A stretch of 64,000 nt of DNA. It comes from JAWXBK01 sp040878185. Its GTDB lineage: Bacteria > Pseudomonadota > Alphaproteobacteria > Dongiales > Dongiaceae. This document shows, piece after piece, positions 44,249-53,327 of this stretch. How positions within the stretch are numbered: the stretch's first letter is position 1; each line of letters starts with the position of its first letter. Position numbers and translations under genes: made by a program. Below the pieces are notes generated by a model. That model had not been told where the DNA came from and did no database searches. It saw only the letters and a list, made by a program, of their open reading frames with translations. Location: positions 1 to 64,000 of the forward strand of contig JBBDMS010000039.1 in the NCBI GenBank assembly GCA_040878185.1, given 5' to 3'.

Positions 44249-45318
44249 CCGCGGCATATTCCAGTCGAAACCAAATCGAATCGGAGGGATCGAACCAGAT
44301 CCGGATTTCCTGTCGCGAACTCTGGAAAGTCTATGGCGAAGAATCCCGCGCGATGTTCAAGCGGACGCCGCTGCCCGACCCCGATCTCCTGCGTGCAAAG
44401 GGCATGATCGTTGCGGTGCAAGGCGCCACGATCGAGGTGGGAGAGGGCGAGATCTTCGTCATCATGGGGCTTTCAGGTTCCGGAAAATCAACGCTCGTTC
44501 GTTGCCTGACCGGGCTGATCGATGCGACCTACGGACAGGTTCTGTTCGACGATCGCGATTTGAATGCAATTGCCGAATCCGAGCTGATCGAGATCCGGCG
44601 GCATCGCATGGGCATGGTATTCCAGCATTTCGCCCTTCTGCCGCATCTGACGTTGCTCGGCAATGTCGCCTTTCCACTCGAGATTCAGGGCATGGCAAAA
44701 CGCGCCCGTGAGAAGCGGGCGCTTGAGATGATCGAACTTGTGGGACTCAAAGGGCGCGAGAATTATTATCCCGGTGAGCTTTCGGGCGGGCAGCAGCAGC
44801 GCGTCGGCATCGCGCGATCGCTCGCGGTCGAACCGGATGTGTGGTTTCTCGACGAGCCGTTTTCGGCACTCGATCCACTAATACGGCGCGAAATGCAGGA
44901 TGAATTCTTGCGGCTGCAGAGCCTGTTGCGGAAGACCATCGTATTCATCACTCACGATTTTCACGAGGCCATACGCATCGCAGACCGTATTGCAATCATG
45001 AAAGATGGAGCAATTGTCCAGATCGGAACGTCGGAAGATCTCGTTTTTTCGCCGGCCACCGATTATGTTCGCGAGTTCACGCGCGACATTCCGCGAGCAA
45101 AAGTGCTTTCAGCCCGGTCGCTGATGGGTCCGGTTCGCGACATCGCGGGAAACGAACTGCGTGTACAGCTCGACACAAAGATCGAAGTGCTGGCGCCGCA
45201 GCTTACCGACGGCATGAGCGGCGCCATCGTCGTCGATGAGCACGGCCAGCCGATCGGACATATTGCACGCGAAGCCGTGGTCAATGTGATGATGGGGGTT
45301 CCTGCCGAAACGGCATGA
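44245..45318 (+). CDS. ABC ATPase, ProV/OpuAA-type
   Basis: A 357-residue ATPase of the glycine-betaine importer class. The long N-terminal lead (VYGEESRAMFKRT) is typical of ProV. Walker A GLSGSGKST (about 75-83), ELSGGQQQR, Walker B VWFLDEPF, and THDFHEA are present, followed by a partial CBS-like C-terminus. It must energise the fused permease encoded in the opposite operon, 2 kb away. The start overlaps the regulator's stop (ATGA). Confidence 0.9.
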   Translation: MTAAYSSRNQIESEGSNQIRISCRELWKVYGEESRAMFKRTPLPDPDLLRAKGMIVAVQGATIEVGEGEIFVIMGLSGSGKSTLVRCLTGLIDATYGQVLFDDRDLNAIAESELIEIRRHRMGMVFQHFALLPHLTLLGNVAFPLEIQGMAKRAREKRALEMIELVGLKGRENYYPGELSGGQQQRVGIARSLAVEPDVWFLDEPFSALDPLIRREMQDEFLRLQSLLRKTIVFITHDFHEAIRIADRIAIMKDGAIVQIGTSEDLVFSPATDYVREFTRDIPRAKVLSARSLMGPVRDIAGNELRVQLDTKIEVLAPQLTDGMSGAIVVDEHGQPIGHIAREAVVNVMMGVPAETA

Positions 45319-45384
45319 CCGATCTTTGCCCCACTGCCGGAGCGTCACCTATGCACGGAGCATAAAATTCGGAATGGCCGACAA

Positions 45385-45425
45385 CAAAAAAAGCCCCGGA
45401 CCAAGCGGTCTCGGGGCTTTTCTTG
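45385..45425. terminator. Bidirectional intrinsic terminator
   Basis: A GC-rich stem (GCCCCGGACC / GGTCTCGGGGC, 45393-45417, one bulge, loop AAGC) is preceded by seven A and followed by TTTTTC. It ends the ATPase transcript on the plus strand; the upstream A-run would also serve a minus-strand transcript from the AraC side. Confidence 0.9.
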
Positions 45426-45430
45426 AAACT

Positions 45431-45700
45431 GGTTGCGGGGGCCCGCAACCGACTTTATTTGCTGGTGGAGGTTACCGACATACCGATTACAGATCGCTAG
45501 TTGTGGGGCGTTCCGCAGCAGACTCGATGCTGGTGTACCTAGTCCGTGGCGAACGGGTCTCAGCCCGAAATTCCCTGATAAACGGGAAAAGCGGCCGCCG
45601 TCGATCGCCGCAACGCTATTCGATCACAGTCAATTGCGGCGGGATTTTCGAGAGGATGCGCGCATCCTTCTCGAAGAACGCCAGCTCCGCCTGACGGCGG
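45431..45700. other. Hairpin, then no recognised gene
   Basis: GGTTGCGGG-GG-CCCGCAACC (45431-45450) is a perfect 9-bp inverted repeat just after the terminator. The rest up to the AraC gene's stop at 45701 shows no recognised gene or RNA. A short tRNA-like look of the hairpin is not supported by any full tRNA fold. Confidence 0.6.
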
Positions 45701-46750
45701 TCAAGTTGGCGGCGAGGGCGCCAAGTCTCGGCGCATCTTGCTCTGCGGATGCATGATCGCGATGAGCGTGCCAGGCCACTTCGGGGTCGGCTCAGAATCC
45801 GGCCAGGCCCGGCGATAATCGCTCGGTTTCTTCTGAAAGCGACGAAGGAAGCTGCGCGAGAAATACGACATGCTGTTGAATCCACAGGCGACCGAGACCT
45901 CGCGAATCGACATCCGCGTGTTGGTCAACAGCACGCGCGCATACTGGAGCCGCAGCACCTTGTTGAGCTGCACGACCGAACAGTCCATGTCCTTGCGCAC
46001 CAGCCGCTCGAGCTGGCGTTGCGAGAGGTCCACGCGGCGTGCGATCTCCGGCACGCCAAGCGGCTCCTCCACGTTCGATTCCATGAGCGCAACCGCCGCA
46101 CGGACCCTGGGATGCAGCTCCGGATTCTGGCCGCCGAGCGAGTGACGTTGCGAAGTCTCCGGCGCACGAACCGGGTTGTGCAGAATCAGGTCAGCGATCG
46201 CGAGGGCGAACTGCTGGCCATGGTTTCGCGAGATCACGTGCAACATGAGATCGAGACCCGTGGTACTGCCCGCGCAGGTGAGCCGCTTCCGGTCGATTGT
46301 GAAAAGCTGCTCCCGCAGCGCCACTTTGGGAAAGCTTTCGGCGAAACCCGGAATGAATGACCAATGGAGCGTCGCCTCGGCACCATCGAGGAGACCGGCT
46401 CGCGCCAGCACATAGGCGCCAATACACATCGCAGCGAGCGTCGACCCGCGTCTGTCCATAGCGCGCAGCCAGCGAAACAGCGACGGGTCCTCGAACCGTT
46501 CCGAGTCCCAACTGCCACACACGAAGATCGTTTCCCATGGGCCGCCCGGCGACGATAGCGGCAGGGAGTCTTGGCTCATTCCATTGCTGGCGATGATCGG
46601 TCCGCCTTCGACGGAGCGAAACTCCCATTCGTAAAGCGGCTGCGACGCAAAATAGTTCGCCATCCGCATGGGCTCGATCGTTGCGGCGAGTGCGAGCATA
46701 TTAAAACGCGGAATGAGAACGAACGCGGTGCGCGATGTGGGCGAGCTCAT
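45701..46750 (-). CDS. GlxA-type AraC-family transcriptional regulator
   Basis: A 349-residue regulator with an N-terminal DJ-1/PfpI-like domain (about 1-190; AAMCIGAYVLARAGLLDGAEATLHW carries the Cys-elbow region) and a C-terminal AraC HTH (about 235-320; RRVDLSQRQLERLVRKD, then IREVSVACGFNSMSYFSRSFLRRF). Related regulators (GbdR, CdhR, ArgR types) control betaine, carnitine or arginine catabolism. Its start at 46750 has GAGGAG close upstream. It lies 137 bp after the ATPase gene, same strand, and probably controls the adjacent transporter. The ligand is not known. Confidence 0.88.
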   Translation of the reverse strand: MSSPTSRTAFVLIPRFNMLALAATIEPMRMANYFASQPLYEWEFRSVEGGPIIASNGMSQDSLPLSSPGGPWETIFVCGSWDSERFEDPSLFRWLRAMDRRGSTLAAMCIGAYVLARAGLLDGAEATLHWSFIPGFAESFPKVALREQLFTIDRKRLTCAGSTTGLDLMLHVISRNHGQQFALAIADLILHNPVRAPETSQRHSLGGQNPELHPRVRAAVALMESNVEEPLGVPEIARRVDLSQRQLERLVRKDMDCSVVQLNKVLRLQYARVLLTNTRMSIREVSVACGFNSMSYFSRSFLRRFQKKPSDYRRAWPDSEPTPKWPGTLIAIMHPQSKMRRDLAPSPPT

Positions 46751-46887
46751 CTCTCCTCGATCGGCCTTTTGGATCGCCGGCTGTCGTTGCTTCTCGCGCC
46801 TGACCGCTCCAGCTGGTCGGCGGCGGGCATCTAGTTAATCGTAGAGACAGCCCGCCAACAAGATGCGTCTCGCAATCGCGCCGCGAC

Positions 46888-47994
46888 TTAGGACGACGAT
46901 GTCGACGGCGCAGGCTCCAGCGCAATCGCGTTGTCGGCGCTCCAACGCATGGATACCTGGGTACCGGGCGCGTGGATCGGATGATCGGCCCGATTGTGGC
47001 TCGTTGCCAGGACCCGGAAATCGCCAACCTGAACCGTATACCGCGTAGTATCCCCGACGAAGATCATCGACTCCACAGTTCCCGTGAGCGGGCCGGCGCC
47101 GGCTGGCCCGACCACCACACACTCCGGCCGCACGAAGATCTCGACCGCCGAGCCTGCAACGATGCCTTGGGTCGCGACAAAAGGAAGCCGCGCTCCTCCG
47201 ACTTCGGCCTCGGCCTTCCCGACGGAAGCGGCGTTCACGACGTGCCCGAGTAGTAGATTCGCCGTGCCGAGGAACTGGGCGACGAACCGGTTCGCCGGCC
47301 GATTGTAGACTTCTGCCGGTGTCCCGACCTGCTCGAGCCTTCCGTGGTTCATGATGGCCACCCGGTCGGCGAGCACCATCGCTTCTTCCTGATCGTGCGT
47401 CACGTAAACGGTCGTGACACCCAACGTCCGCTGAATGCGCTTCACCTCGAGCTGAAGCTGTTCGCGGAGCTTCCGGTCGAGAGCGCCCATCGGCTCGTCG
47501 AGCAGCAGCAGCCGCGGATCGAAGGCAAGAGCCCGGGCCAGCGCCACGCGCTGCTGCTGGCCGCCACTCAACTCGCTGGGATAACGCTCGCCATAGTTTT
47601 GCAGGCGGATCAGTTCGAGGAGGCGCCCGACCGTCGCCTTGATCTCCGCTTTCCTGCGGCGCCGCATCCGCAGCGGAAAACCGATGTTCTCGGCGACCGT
47701 CATTTTGGGGAAAAGCGCATAGTTCTGAAACACCACGCCGATATCGCGCCGGTTGGGCGGCATTCCGACAATGCTTTTGCCGTCCACCAGAATGTCGCCC
47801 GCTGTTGGCTCCTCGAAGCCGGCGATCATCATCAGGGTCGTGGTTTTTCCGGAACCGCTCGGCCCCAGCAGCGCGACGAACTCTCCGCGCGCGATCTTCA
47901 GCGAGACGTCGCACACCGCCTGTTCCGAGCTACCGGGATTGTAGGTCTTGCTCAGTGAGCGCAAGGAAAGATCGTGGACCTTGTGCTGGGTCAT
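46888..47994 (-). CDS. ABC ATPase, PotA-type (second copy)
   Basis: A 368-residue POPT-family ATPase. Walker A GPSGSGKT (about 44-51), LSGGQQQR, Walker B LLLLDEPMGALD and VTHDQEEA are present; the C-terminal TOBE region (about 290-360) is complete. It overlaps the permease gene upstream by 4 bases. Sequence differs clearly from the PotA-type protein at 3668-4756, so this is a separate system and not a recent duplication. Confidence 0.92.
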   Translation of the reverse strand: MTQHKVHDLSLRSLSKTYNPGSSEQAVCDVSLKIARGEFVALLGPSGSGKTTTLMMIAGFEEPTAGDILVDGKSIVGMPPNRRDIGVVFQNYALFPKMTVAENIGFPLRMRRRRKAEIKATVGRLLELIRLQNYGERYPSELSGGQQQRVALARALAFDPRLLLLDEPMGALDRKLREQLQLEVKRIQRTLGVTTVYVTHDQEEAMVLADRVAIMNHGRLEQVGTPAEVYNRPANRFVAQFLGTANLLLGHVVNAASVGKAEAEVGGARLPFVATQGIVAGSAVEIFVRPECVVVGPAGAGPLTGTVESMIFVGDTTRYTVQVGDFRVLATSHNRADHPIHAPGTQVSMRWSADNAIALEPAPSTSSS

Positions 47995-48839
47995 GCGCGG
48001 CCTCGTTTCAGGCCCGGTGAAAACACACTTTCGCTGCGCAGCAACCGATCATAGAAGAAAAGCAGCGCAATCGTGAGGACCAGAAGCACGACTGCGAGCG
48101 CAGAAGCGAAGCCCCAATCGACGACGTCCTGGACGTTGATCTTGATGAGGCGCGCGATGAAGGTCTCCTTGCGACCGCCCAGCAGCGCGGGCGTCACGAA
48201 GAAGCCGATTGAGACGATGAAGACGAGAAGCACGCCGCCGGTCACGCCCGCCATCGATTGCGGGAGGTAGACATGCCAGAAGGCGCGCAAGGGCGTCGCG
48301 CCCAGACTGCGTGCCGCACGCTGGTAGTTGTAATCGATTTCGTTCATCACGCCGAACAGTGACAGGACCATGTAGGGTAACATGACATAAACCATGCCGA
48401 TCACCGCGCTGAACCGGTTGAACAGGAGCTGTGGCGGTTCCGTTCCAATGAAAAAGCTCCAAAGTTCTACCGCCGGTCCGCCCGCGCCGAGTAACACCAT
48501 CCAGGCATAGGTGCGGACAAGCAGGCTCGTCCAGAACGGCATCATCACAGCCGCCAAGAGAATCAGGCGGGCGGTCGGCCCGCGGTTCACAGCGGCATAG
48601 GCAAGCGGATAGCCGACCAGCAGGCAGATCAACGTGATGAGCCCGGATACCTCGAAGGTCGTCCAGAACACCCGCGCATAGACATCGTTTTCGACAATCC
48701 GCAGGTAATTTCCTATCCCTGGAGCGGGATCGATGAAGCTGCGGTGAACCATCTCAGCAAGCGGATAGAAGAGAATGGCGCTCAGGAAGGCGAGGACTGG
48801 TGCTATCAGCAGGGCAAGAACAAACCGACTCTGTTTCAC
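47991..48839 (-). CDS. ABC permease, PotB-type (second system)
   Basis: A 282-residue permease with six predicted membrane segments, first at residues 6-28. The EAA loop reads YQRAARSLGATPLRAFWHVYLPQ. The start is GTG at 48839 with GGAG 7 bases upstream. It lies 166 bp after the binding-protein gene, past a strong hairpin, and overlaps the ATPase start by 4 bases. Confidence 0.9.
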   Translation of the reverse strand: MKQSRFVLALLIAPVLAFLSAILFYPLAEMVHRSFIDPAPGIGNYLRIVENDVYARVFWTTFEVSGLITLICLLVGYPLAYAAVNRGPTARLILLAAVMMPFWTSLLVRTYAWMVLLGAGGPAVELWSFFIGTEPPQLLFNRFSAVIGMVYVMLPYMVLSLFGVMNEIDYNYQRAARSLGATPLRAFWHVYLPQSMAGVTGGVLLVFIVSIGFFVTPALLGGRKETFIARLIKINVQDVVDWGFASALAVVLLVLTIALLFFYDRLLRSESVFSPGLKRGRA

Positions 48840-48928
48840 AGCGTTGCTCCAGACTGCACACGGCGCACCTGCTCGGTGCGCCGGCGGCCTTTATCGCCTT
48901 CGGTCGCGCGCCACGGGCAACTTCTCGA

Positions 48929-48962
48929 CTGTCCGTCCGCCGTCATGACGACGGACGGACAG
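48929..48962 (-). other. Long hairpin between binding-protein and permease genes
   Basis: CTGTCCGTCCG (48929-48939) pairs with CGGACGGACAG (48952-48962) in 11 perfect pairs; inside, CGTC and GACG add 4 more after a C/A mismatch. It lies 43 bases after the stop of the binding-protein gene. No T-run follows on the minus strand, so an mRNA stabiliser is more likely than a terminator. Confidence 0.75.
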
Positions 48963-49005
48963 CCGGGCTTTTCCTGCTAAGCCGGGGTCCCCGGGCTGCG
49001 CCGGA

Positions 49006-50079
49006 TCACATGATCATCCAGGCGACGAAGCGCTCGTTGACGGGCGCCAGATTGTCCGCCCACCAAGTGTAATCGCGCTTGATCTGCTTCTCCAGATTTT
49101 CCGGCGCACTGTTGATGAGCGGCCGGACGGCCGGGTCGATCAGGTCGATCGCCTTGAGATTCGACGGGCCGTAGAAGGTCAGTTCGGCGAACCGTGCCCC
49201 GGCTTCGGGCGATGCCGACCAATCGGTGAGACGCATGGCGTTCTCCGCGTTCGGCGCACCTTTCGGAATGCAGAAGAACGCCGGATCGAAGAAGCCCTGG
49301 TTCCAGACAATCTCGATCGGCGCGCCATCCCGTTTCGAAATGCCGGCGCGACCGTTCCACAACTCGGAAATCACCACGTTCTTGCTGACAAGCACTTCCT
49401 GCGACTGCGAGCCGCTCTCCCACCAGACCGTAACCGCGTCTCGAATCTCGTCGGCCTTCGCGAAAGCGCGATCGAGGTCGAGCGGGTAAAGCTGGTCGGC
49501 CGGAACGCCGTCGGCGAGGAGTGCGGCTTCCAGGATCGGCCACGGGCTTTTCCACATGGAACGCGGACCAGGAAACCCTTCCGTGTCCCAAAAGTCGGCC
49601 CAGCTTTGCGGACCGCTACCGTCGGGAAACACATCGCTTCGATAGGCGATGATGTCGCTCGTCGCTTCCGCGCCGACGCCGAAGTCGAAAAATTGTGTGT
49701 CGGGCGTCTTGTTGCTCGCGTCGATCAAACTGTAGTTGATCGGCTCGAGCCATCCGTTCTTCGACGCCGTGGCAAAATCGTTCGAGCCGAGCGTCGTCCA
49801 GTCCCATTCGTAGGAGCTGGTTTCAACGGCGGCCTTCATGCCGGCCGCCGTGAAATTGCCGGCGGTGACGATTTCGACCTTTATGCCGGTCGCCGCTTCG
49901 AACGGTTTGAAATAGGCCTCGGCTTGCGCGTCGGTGTACGGCCCGCCCCAACTTCCGACGACGACGTTGCCGCTATCGGCCTGCGCGCGCTTGACGAATG
50001 GGGCCGCAACCAACGCAGCGCCGCCGAGTTTGAGTGCCGAGCGGCGGGAAATCTTCGATCTGGTCTTTCGAACTGACAT
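49006..50079 (-). CDS. Extracytoplasmic binding protein, PotD/PotF-type, Tat signal (second system)
   Basis: A 357-residue binding protein with a twin-arginine signal (SRRSALKLGGAALVAAPF, residues 11-28). The mature start VVVGSWGGPYTDAQAEAYFKPFEAATGIKVE is typical of the spermidine/putrescine-type family 1 proteins. The ATG at 50079 has a perfect AAGGAGG ribosome-binding site 6 bases upstream, stronger than any neighbour, consistent with high expression. It lies between the two permease genes of its operon. Confidence 0.92.
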   Translation of the reverse strand: MSVRKTRSKISRRSALKLGGAALVAAPFVKRAQADSGNVVVGSWGGPYTDAQAEAYFKPFEAATGIKVEIVTAGNFTAAGMKAAVETSSYEWDWTTLGSNDFATASKNGWLEPINYSLIDASNKTPDTQFFDFGVGAEATSDIIAYRSDVFPDGSGPQSWADFWDTEGFPGPRSMWKSPWPILEAALLADGVPADQLYPLDLDRAFAKADEIRDAVTVWWESGSQSQEVLVSKNVVISELWNGRAGISKRDGAPIEIVWNQGFFDPAFFCIPKGAPNAENAMRLTDWSASPEAGARFAELTFYGPSNLKAIDLIDPAVRPLINSAPENLEKQIKRDYTWWADNLAPVNERFVAWMIM

Positions 50080-50138
50080 GATATCCTCCTTTGCGTTTTT
50101 GATGTTGTTGTTCTGAACCACATTTAAGAAAACTCCTT

Positions 50139-50975
50139 CTATGCGTGGGCGGGCGGCGGTGCAGCGCGGCGCGGCCCTTTCGCCACAGCCACGTAGCGCA
50201 GGCTGGTGGCGGCGAAGACCGCAATCACGGCCACGATCAGAAGGGCCGAAACCGCCGGGATGACCGGGTCGAGCTGGGTCGTGATGCCGCCCCAGATCTG
50301 ACGCGGCAGTGTGTTGGCGGTACGGCCGCCGATGAAGAGGACCAGCACCGCCTCATCGAAGGAAACGGCGAAGGCGGTAAAGGCACCGAGCAGGACGCCC
50401 GATCGGATGCCGGGAAAGGTGACATGTAGAAAGGCTCGAAATCCGCCGGCGCCGAGGCTCAGCGCCGCACGCTCCAGGTTCCAGTTGAAGTCGCGCAGCA
50501 CCGACACGGTCATCACCACCACGAAGGGAATTCCCAGCAGGGCATGCGCAACCGCAAGAGCCCAAAGATTTCCCACGAGTTGAATCGGCGCGAATGTCAG
50601 AAACAGTGCCAATGCCAGAATGATGACCGGCACCACGAGCGGCATCAGAAGCAGCGCATAGAGGGCGCGCCGTCCGAAAAACCGGTAGCGCACGATCGCA
50701 TAGGCGGCGGGCACGCCGAGCAGGACAGCGATCGAAGCGGCAACGATCGCGACCTGGAAGCTGGTGGCAATCGCCTGAAGCCAAGCGTCGCTCGCGAACA
50801 ACTTCTCATAGAGGGCGAAAGAATAGGAGGGCGGCGGGAAAGTCAGCCGTTCGGCGTCCGAAAACGCCATTGGAAAGATCACCAGAAGCGGCAGCAGCAG
50901 GAACAACGCGCCGACTATGGCCAGCAGTAGATGCGCGTTTCCGATCCAACCGTCCTGTAAACGTGAGCGCCTCAT
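50139..50975 (-). CDS. ABC permease, PotC-type (second system)
   Basis: A 278-residue permease: first membrane segment at residues 15-36, EAA loop ERAALSLGAGGFRAFLHVTFPG near residue 165-186. It is the first gene of the order permease, binding protein, permease, ATPase, AraC regulator. The 248 bp upstream of its start, shared with the divergent acyl-CoA synthetase, should hold the promoters. Confidence 0.9.
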   Translation of the reverse strand: MRRSRLQDGWIGNAHLLLAIVGALFLLLPLLVIFPMAFSDAERLTFPPPSYSFALYEKLFASDAWLQAIATSFQVAIVAASIAVLLGVPAAYAIVRYRFFGRRALYALLLMPLVVPVIILALALFLTFAPIQLVGNLWALAVAHALLGIPFVVVMTVSVLRDFNWNLERAALSLGAGGFRAFLHVTFPGIRSGVLLGAFTAFAVSFDEAVLVLFIGGRTANTLPRQIWGGITTQLDPVIPAVSALLIVAVIAVFAATSLRYVAVAKGPRRAAPPPAHA

Positions 50976-51223
50976 CGTCCTCTCGCATTAGCCGACACAA
51001 GGCAGCCACCGTTTCCAGAATGGTACGCAGTCCCGGAACGGCAGGTCAACGCGCGAGCCCCGCAGAACGGTTCGCACCCGACCTCGCCTAAGCTGCGGAA
51101 GCCTTGCAAGGCATGTTAATACTTTCTCGCCATGCCGTGTCGTATAAATTCAAAGGCCGTTGGCCTTCATTGGTTAATGAAACTTGAAAGAAAATTTCCT
51201 GTCCGGACGTTGCCAGTCCTGCC

Positions 51224-53323
51224 ATGCGTCACCGTCTCGATCCGCTACTTCGCCCGCGCTCAATCGCCGTCGTCGGGGCAACGCCAAAAATCGGCTCCTA
51301 CGGTCGCGAGGTCATGCGGGGTTGTCTCGACGCCGGCTTTCCGGGCCCGGTCTTCCTCGTGAACCCCGGTTACCAGGAGATTGAGGGCCATCCCTGCTAC
51401 CCGGATTTGCGGTCCCTTCCCGAAGCGCCCGAGCACGCCATTCTGGCAGTCGCGAATCCGCGTATCGAAGCGGCCGTGGACGACGCGGTCGGCGCGGGCG
51501 TCAAGGCGGCCACGATCTTCGCCAGCTGCATGATCGACGAACCCCGGTCGCCCGACCTGCGCGAGCGCATCCGCAGGCGCGCGGCTGACTCGGGGCTGAT
51601 GATCTGCGGCGCAAACGGCACCGGTTTTTACAACAGAATCGACCGCGCCCGCTGTCAGATGAGCGGCGGGCTGGCAGAAGAGCCGGGCAATGTCAGCTTG
51701 ATCGTGCAGTCGGGATCGGTGCTGTCGGCCCTCGTCTCGACTGACCGCCTGCGGTTCAACTTTACCGTCTCGACCGGCCAAGAGATCACCACCTCGGCCA
51801 CGGATTACCTGGAATTCGCGCTCTCGCTGGAAGGTACTCGGGCGATCGGCCTCTACATCGAGACCATTCGCAACCCCGCGGGCTTTGTCGCCCAGCTCGA
51901 AAGGGCCGCCACGGCCAGCGTAGCGGTGGTGATCGTCAAACTCGGGCGTAGCGAGAAGAGCCGGGAGTTTGCTCTCAGCCACACTGGCGCGATCGCCGGA
52001 AACATTCAGGCCTACGAGGCGGTCTTCGAACATTACGGCGCGCAATGCGTCGACGATCCGGACGAACTCGTCTCCGCGCTTCAGCTTTTTTCGACGGGCA
52101 AGCGTTCGGCTCCGGGCAAGGGCCTCGTCGCCATTCTCGACTCCGGTGGTGAACGCGAGCTTCTCGCTGACATGGCCGACCGCCAACGCGTTCCCTTCGC
52201 CGAGATAGGCGAAGCAACCCGGGTGAAAGTGGCGAGCCGCCTCGATTTTGGTCTAGTCGCCGAGAATCCGCTCGACGCCTGGGGCACAGGGCACGGGTTC
52301 GAAACGCTGTTCGAAGCGTGCCTCGGCGATCTGCTGGACGATCCCGAGGCCGGCATAGGTCTGTGGGTCGCTGATCTGCGCGACGGCGAGCGATACCATG
52401 AGCGCTACGCCGAAGCTGCCATGCGACTCGCAGCCGCACGCCAGACGCCGCTCGCTTTTGCGACCTGCTATGCGCGGTGCCGAAACGAGCGGATCGCCGT
52501 GCAACTCAGGAACGCCGGCGTTCCCGTGCTCGAAGGCATGCGCGCTAGCTTGGCCGCGGTGCGCAGCATGATGAACTATTCGGCATTCCTTGCCCGGCCG
52601 AGGTCGAATCCTCCCACGCCAGACCCGGCGATGGTCGAGCAATGGCGGACGCGCCTCGCTTCCGGCGGTGAACTGGACGAGGCGACGGCGCTTTCGTTGC
52701 TCGCCGATTTTGGCGTTCCGGTCGCCGCCCACCGGATCGTCGAGAAACCGGACGAGCTCCGGGGCGCCGCTGATTCCGTCGGCTATCCGGTGGCGTTGAA
52801 GACCGCCGCCGCCGGCATTCGGCACAAATCGGACGTGGGCGGCGTGAAGCTTGCGCTGCAAACTCCCGAGGCTCTGCACGCCGCCTATGACGAAATGTCA
52901 GCCCGGCTGGGGCCGCGCGTCGTGGTGGCGGCGATGGCGGCGCGCGGCGTCGAGCTCTCGTTCGGCCTGCTCCAAGACCCTGATTTCGGACCGATCGTCA
53001 TGGTCGGCGCCGGCGGAACAATGATCGAGCTTCTCAAAGATGCCGCATTCGCGGTTCCGCCTGTGGATGCGGTGGAGGCGCGCCGGTTAATCGATCGGCT
53101 GACGATTCGTGATCTCCTCGACGGCTGGCGCGGCGAGCCGCCTGCCGACCTCGATGCACTCAGCCACGCCTTCGCCCGCTTCAGCGCACTTGTGGCGGCG
53201 CTTGGAAACGACCTCGCCGAAATCGACGTGAACCCCGTCATCGCCGGCCGGGATGGCGTGACCGCCGTCGACGCACTCATTATTCCCCGCGCTGCAGCAT
53301 GCCGACAAAACGAACAGGAGTAA
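51224..53323 (+). CDS. NDP-forming acyl-CoA synthetase (acetate-CoA ligase-like)
   Basis: A 699-residue fusion of the alpha and beta parts of ADP-forming acyl-CoA synthetases. The CoA-binding Rossmann domain is at about 5-130 (SIAVVGATPKIGSYG), the ligase domain with the phospho-histidine segment LSHTGAIAGN at about 250, and a C-terminal ATP-grasp domain at about 470-690 (YPVALKTAAAGIRHKSDVGGVKL). These enzymes interconvert an acid and its CoA thioester with ATP. It is followed 4 bp later by an enoyl-CoA hydratase. It probably activates the carboxylate imported by the divergent transporter. The start lacks a strong ribosome-binding site. Confidence 0.9.
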   Translation: MRHRLDPLLRPRSIAVVGATPKIGSYGREVMRGCLDAGFPGPVFLVNPGYQEIEGHPCYPDLRSLPEAPEHAILAVANPRIEAAVDDAVGAGVKAATIFASCMIDEPRSPDLRERIRRRAADSGLMICGANGTGFYNRIDRARCQMSGGLAEEPGNVSLIVQSGSVLSALVSTDRLRFNFTVSTGQEITTSATDYLEFALSLEGTRAIGLYIETIRNPAGFVAQLERAATASVAVVIVKLGRSEKSREFALSHTGAIAGNIQAYEAVFEHYGAQCVDDPDELVSALQLFSTGKRSAPGKGLVAILDSGGERELLADMADRQRVPFAEIGEATRVKVASRLDFGLVAENPLDAWGTGHGFETLFEACLGDLLDDPEAGIGLWVADLRDGERYHERYAEAAMRLAAARQTPLAFATCYARCRNERIAVQLRNAGVPVLEGMRASLAAVRSMMNYSAFLARPRSNPPTPDPAMVEQWRTRLASGGELDEATALSLLADFGVPVAAHRIVEKPDELRGAADSVGYPVALKTAAAGIRHKSDVGGVKLALQTPEALHAAYDEMSARLGPRVVVAAMAARGVELSFGLLQDPDFGPIVMVGAGGTMIELLKDAAFAVPPVDAVEARRLIDRLTIRDLLDGWRGEPPADLDALSHAFARFSALVAALGNDLAEIDVNPVIAGRDGVTAVDALIIPRAAACRQNEQE

Positions 53324-53327
53324 AAAT

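Noticed and set aside
45431..45450. tRNA 3'-end fragment (GGTTGCGGG pattern)
   Set aside because: It is a simple perfect hairpin; no D-, anticodon or T-arm could be found around it.
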